Source: CAJQLB01 sp905479065 (GTDB lineage Bacteria > Bacteroidota > Bacteroidia > Flavobacteriales > Flavobacteriaceae). From it: a stretch of 64,000 bases of DNA. The notes below the pieces were generated by a model. It saw nothing but the letters and a program-made list of their open reading frames with translations, ran no database searches and was not told the origin of the DNA. Made by a program: the position numbers and the translations under genes. Of this stretch, positions 60,669 to 64,000 are shown in pieces. Location: contig OX044364.1 in the NCBI GenBank assembly GCA_943846735.1, positions 2,232,001 to 2,296,000 of the forward strand, read 5' to 3'. Positions within the stretch are counted from its first letter, which is position 1; every line of letters starts with the position of its first letter.

Positions 60669-62624
60669 TTGATTTCAAAATCAACCATAGACCAAGTATT
60701 TGATGCAGCCCGTGTTGAGGAGGTAATAGGTGATTTTGTACAATTAAAAAAAGCAGGTAGTAATTTTAAAGGTCTTAGTCCTTTTAGTGATGAAAGATCT
60801 CCAAGTTTCATGGTGTCACCCGTAAAACAAATTTGGAAAGACTTTTCAAGTGGTAAAGGTGGTACGTCAGTTTCATTTTTGATGGAGCATGAGCATTTTA
60901 CTTATCCAGAAGCAATAAAATATCTTGCAAAGAAATACAATATAGAGGTTGAAGAGACAGAACAGTCCAATGAAGACAAAATTCAAGCTGATGCCCGAGA
61001 GAGTATGTATTTAGTCAGTGAATTCGCCAGTTCCTATTTTAAGAATATACTTTTAAAAACTGATAAAGGTCAAGCTATTGGTAAAGGGTATTTTAAAGAA
61101 CGTGGCTTTACAGACATGACTATTGAGACATTTGGTTTGGGTTATTCATTAGACGAGTGGCAAGCGTTTACAGATGAGGCCTTAAAGAAAGGGTACGCCA
61201 TCGAATATCTTGAAAAAACTGGTCTTACAATTGTTAAAGAAGAGAAGCGTTTTGATCGTTTTAAGGGTAGAGTCATGTTTCCTATCCAAAGTATGAGTGG
61301 ACGTGTTCTTGGTTTTGGTGGGCGAATTTTAACCTCTGATAAAAAAGCCGCTAAATATTTGAATTCACCTGAAAGTGATATTTATCAAAAAAGTAAAATC
61401 TTGTATGGATTATATCACGCGAAGCAAAGTATTGCAAAATTAGATAATTGTTATTTGGTAGAGGGGTATACTGATGTTATTCAATTTCATCAAACAGGGA
61501 TCAAAAATGTAGTTTCTTCCTCTGGAACAGCGCTGACTTCAGATCAAATAAGGCTCATCAATAGACTAACAAAAAATATAACTGTACTTTTTGATGGGGA
61601 CGAGGCAGGTATTAGGGCGTCACTAAGGGGAATCGATTTAATCTTAGAGCAAGGAATGAATGTTAAAGTATGTACATTTCCTGACGGTGAAGACCCCGAT
61701 AGTTTTGCTCGTAAAAAAACTGAGCAGGAGCTCCGACAATATCTTGAAAATAACGCAAAAGATTTTATAGCCTACAAAGCATCATTATTGATGAAAGATG
61801 CTAAGAATGATCCTGTAAAAAAAGCAGGATTAATAAGAGATATGGTGACGAGTATCTCAAAAATCCCAGATCGTATACAAACAGAAATTTATATTCAAGA
61901 ATGTTCTCGAATAATGGATATAAGTGAAGAGGTGTTATTTAGCTCGTTAGCACAAATCAAGAAAAAATCATTTGAAGAAGCTAATAAAGGTTTTAAGAAA
62001 AATCAAAAAGTGTTTGATGTTGTTCAACGAAATGAGCCAGTAAAAAAAGTTAATATTCAGTATGAGCTAGAACGAAAAATTATTGAAATTTTATTATTAT
62101 ACGGCAACAAAACTGAGGAGTTTGAAGATTTGGTTTTAAAAGAAGCTGATAGTGGTGAATTAATTTTAGAACCAACGATTCATAAGGCTAAAGTATTTGA
62201 GAAGATTTATTTAGATTTACAAGAAGATGAAATGGAATTCACCAATGAAAACTTCAAGGTATTGTATTACACACTTGTAGACACACTTAATCAAAATCCT
62301 GACTATGCCCTTGAAAGTTTTATCAACCTTGTTGATGATAAATCAGCGAGTGAAATAACTAACATATTAATGAATGATGAGCGTTATAGCTTACATGATT
62401 GGGAACGAAAAAATATTTTCCCGAAGGATAAAAGTCACAGTATATCACAATTAGTTAATGAGACTATTTTGAGCCTCCGATGTTTTTTAATTGATCAAAA
62501 AGTGACAGAATTTAGACAAGCAACCCAAGACACAAAAAGCTCTAATAAAACAATATTGGAGGATGTTTTAAATTACTCGAATTTAAAAATGTTGTTATCA
62601 CGCAAATTAAATCGTGTATTATAA
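60669..62624 (+). CDS. dnaG: DNA primase lacking canonical zinc ligands
   Basis: The 651-residue primase lays RNA primers for replication. Translation begins at a TTG. The N-terminal zinc-binding domain is present in shape (FKGLSPFSDERSPSF to WKDFSSGKGGT), but the four ligands of CHC2 primases are replaced: Ser37, Ser40, Asp58 and Ser61 stand where Cys, His, Cys, Cys are expected. The RNA polymerase/TOPRIM core is intact (FKGRVMFPIQSMSGRVLGFGGR, CYLVEGYTDVIQ, VLFDGDEAGIRAS). A C-terminal helicase-interaction region follows (about 480-651). Loss of zinc may be a lineage trait. The gene converges with a response regulator. Confidence 0.94.
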   Translation: MISKSTIDQVFDAARVEEVIGDFVQLKKAGSNFKGLSPFSDERSPSFMVSPVKQIWKDFSSGKGGTSVSFLMEHEHFTYPEAIKYLAKKYNIEVEETEQSNEDKIQADARESMYLVSEFASSYFKNILLKTDKGQAIGKGYFKERGFTDMTIETFGLGYSLDEWQAFTDEALKKGYAIEYLEKTGLTIVKEEKRFDRFKGRVMFPIQSMSGRVLGFGGRILTSDKKAAKYLNSPESDIYQKSKILYGLYHAKQSIAKLDNCYLVEGYTDVIQFHQTGIKNVVSSSGTALTSDQIRLINRLTKNITVLFDGDEAGIRASLRGIDLILEQGMNVKVCTFPDGEDPDSFARKKTEQELRQYLENNAKDFIAYKASLLMKDAKNDPVKKAGLIRDMVTSISKIPDRIQTEIYIQECSRIMDISEEVLFSSLAQIKKKSFEEANKGFKKNQKVFDVVQRNEPVKKVNIQYELERKIIEILLLYGNKTEEFEDLVLKEADSGELILEPTIHKAKVFEKIYLDLQEDEMEFTNENFKVLYYTLVDTLNQNPDYALESFINLVDDKSASEITNILMNDERYSLHDWERKNIFPKDKSHSISQLVNETILSLRCFLIDQKVTEFRQATQDTKSSNKTILEDVLNYSNLKMLLSRKLNRVL

Positions 62625-63254
62625 TTAATTCAGCTCAAGATGTCGGGATTGATTAATCAAATCTACCAAGTTGGTGACATTTAATTTTTTCATTAACCGA
62701 GCCTTATAAGTACTAACGGTTTTTTCATTAATATTTAACTCTTCTGCAATTTCTTTGTTACGGCGTCCAGAGGACAAGAGTTTCAGAACTTCTACTTCTC
62801 GAGTTGAGAGTTTTTTGTAGAGCTTGCTAGGTCTGTTTCCGCGCTCTTCAAATGTTAAACGTTGCGCTAGGTCATTACTGATGTATATACCGCCGCTGTA
62901 GACTTTCATAATAGCATCTTTTATTGTTTGAGTACTAACGGATTTTGTTAGATATCCGGAGGCTCCTGCCTTGATAGAGCTCACCGCATAAATTTCTTCT
63001 GGGTGGGAACTAAACATAATGACTTTAATATCTTGGTATTCTTTTTTTAATGTTCTAAGCGCTGTTATTCCATTTAGCTCCGGCAAGTCAATTTCAGAAA
63101 GAACAATATCAGGTTTTGTGCGGCCGACAACATCAAAAAGTTCTTTGCCAGTGGTAGCACTGCCTATTACCTGAATATCAGATGAAGATTCTAAAAGCAT
63201 TTTTAGCCCTGTCCTAATAATTGGATGATGGTCAGCAACTAATACCTTGATCAT
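62625..63254 (-). CDS. LuxR-type response regulator with Glu at the phosphoacceptor site
   Basis: The 209-residue two-domain regulator has a receiver domain (about 1-120) and a LuxR/NarL helix-turn-helix (about 145-205, KLSTREVEVLKLLSSGRRNKEIAEELNINEKTVSTYKARLM). In PDIVLSEIDLPELNG the expected Asp is Glu54, and the acidic pocket reads VADHHP (Asp8, His9) rather than two acids. The Lys of the switch (YLTKSVS) is kept. Glu often mimics phospho-Asp, so the protein may be permanently active or controlled another way. No histidine kinase gene is adjacent. Target genes are unknown. Confidence 0.9.
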   Translation of the reverse strand: MIKVLVADHHPIIRTGLKMLLESSSDIQVIGSATTGKELFDVVGRTKPDIVLSEIDLPELNGITALRTLKKEYQDIKVIMFSSHPEEIYAVSSIKAGASGYLTKSVSTQTIKDAIMKVYSGGIYISNDLAQRLTFEERGNRPSKLYKKLSTREVEVLKLLSSGRRNKEIAEELNINEKTVSTYKARLMKKLNVTNLVDLINQSRHLELN

Positions 63255-63385
63255 GTTTTACTGTTTTAATACAATACTATTAATCTCATACATAAGTAGA
63301 TGAGGGAGCTGTTTTTTGATAGAGGATACATAAAAGTAGTAAAAAAAGCAGTGCAACGTGTGGTTATCCCTTAAAATTGACAACA

Positions 63386-64000
63386 TTACTTCAAATCATT
63401 AGGTATTTTACACACAGGAATTGGCATCATTTTATGCTGATTTTTAGAATTATAATTTTTAAAAATTTGAAACACTTCTCTTTCTCTTCCCGAAAAATCA
63501 GTTATTTTTTTATGAAGATCGTCCATTTTCATGGCCCACTCTAATTCATCATAGTTTGCTCCAATTTGGTCTTCGTCACTTCGCGTATCACCAAAAAGAC
63601 CGTCGCTTGGTGGCGCCTTCATTATGGAATCAGGAACACCTAAATATGAACCAATGTCATAAACTTCAGATTTTAATAAATCTGCTATTGGACTTAAATC
63701 AACACCGCCATCACCATATTTTGTATAAAAGCCAACTCCAAAATCTTCAACTTTATTTCCGGTGCCAGCAACTAAATAGTTATGTATACCTGCATGGTAG
63801 TACAAGGTTAGCATGCGCATTCTTGCTCGTGTATTTGCAAGAGCCATATCTACTTTCACAGCGTCACTATTCGTGGAGACCTCAGATTTAAAAGCTTCAA
63901 AAACAGGTGTTAAATTTATCTTACAATCACTTATATTTGTATACTTGTGTTTTAAAAATAGCAGATGTTCTTGGCAACGACTTACATGACTTGTTGCTTG
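63386..64000 (-). CDS. nadE: NAD(+) synthetase (partial, C-terminal part)
   Basis: The gene runs off the right edge; 204 residues are visible, starting QATSHVSRCQEHLLFLKHKY. It amidates deamido-NAD to NAD, using ammonia. The ATP and NaAD-binding segments MALANTRARMRMLTLYYHAG, VAGTGNKVEDFGVGFYTKYGDGGVDLSPIADL and APPSDGLFGDTRSDEDQIG are typical of NadE. The Met-initiated reading at 63859 uses a GTG inside the conserved domain and is not the real start; the open frame continues upstream to the edge. An ammonia- or glutamine-dependent type cannot be decided without the N-terminus. Confidence 0.93.
   Translation of the reverse strand, partial: QATSHVSRCQEHLLFLKHKYTNISDCKINLTPVFEAFKSEVSTNSDAVKVDMALANTRARMRMLTLYYHAGIHNYLVAGTGNKVEDFGVGFYTKYGDGGVDLSPIADLLKSEVYDIGSYLGVPDSIMKAPPSDGLFGDTRSDEDQIGANYDELEWAMKMDDLHKKITDFSGREREVFQIFKNYNSKNQHKMMPIPVCKIPNDLK

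Noticed and set aside
63386..63859. Short 157-residue reading of nadE beginning at GTG 63859
   Set aside because: The open frame continues upstream to the window edge with matching NadE sequence (QATSHVSRC and onward), so the start is outside the window.
1..64000. Insertion sequences, prophage, CRISPR arrays, toxin-antitoxin or defence islands
   Set aside because: No transposase, integrase, repeat-spacer array or defence gene family was found; gene content and codon usage look uniform.

Overview
The window is about 64 kb of AT-rich chromosome from a member of the Flavobacteriaceae (Bacteroidota). The case rests on two GLPGLI-motif proteins, a SusC-type outer-membrane barrel with a carboxypeptidase-like N-terminal domain, a chorismate mutase fused behind DAHP synthase, the long form of ketol-acid reductoisomerase, TAnnTTTG-type promoter boxes and start sites without Shine-Dalgarno sequences. 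No tRNA, rRNA, insertion sequence, prophage or CRISPR array was seen. This is core metabolic chromosome rather than an island, so the most interesting material is in the 5' leaders.

Region by region. Positions 1-9300 hold a partial lipoprotein, a penicillin-acylase-type hydrolase, a membrane pyrophosphatase, a DPP-IV-like peptidase and a deoxynucleoside kinase. Positions 9.5-15.9 kb hold envelope proteins (two GLPGLI proteins, an outer-membrane barrel, an M28 peptidase). At 15.9-29.3 kb there are metK, ppc and a nitrogen block: a porin-PII-Amt operon on the minus strand and gltBD on the plus strand. At 29.6-42.3 kb the branched-chain pathway is split between ilvDBNCA (plus) and leuACDB (minus), with gapN between them. 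At 44-46.7 kb metY-metX lie behind a SAM-I riboswitch. At 48.9-53 kb is a Phe/Tyr operon (pheA, aminotransferase, tyrA, DAHP synthase-chorismate mutase). The remainder is housekeeping: rsgA, dtd, a MazG-like gene, aroA, queA, rlmN, a polyprenyl synthase, dnaG, a LuxR-type regulator and a partial nadE.

Three leader systems stand out. (1) Upstream of pheA is a 24-codon leader ORF dense in Phe, Tyr and Trp codons. It is followed by a 10-bp terminator hairpin with nine T residues, and the 5' arm of that hairpin can pair with the end of the leader ORF. This is the full layout of ribosome-mediated attenuation. (2) Upstream of metK, on the minus strand, is a SAM-II-like aptamer. A downstream segment is complementary to two of its parts over 21 base pairs, and a six-base piece of that segment is complementary to the metK start codon. 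This suggests a translational switch. (3) metY has a canonical SAM-I riboswitch, so two unrelated SAM-sensing RNA classes appear to control making methionine and using it in the same genome.

At protein level, DnaG lacks all four zinc ligands, the response regulator has Glu at its phosphoacceptor position, LeuA lacks its leucine-sensing C-terminal domain, and PheA has a degenerate Phe-binding motif. The last two suggest that feedback on these pathways lies elsewhere; for Phe/Tyr the attenuator is an obvious candidate.
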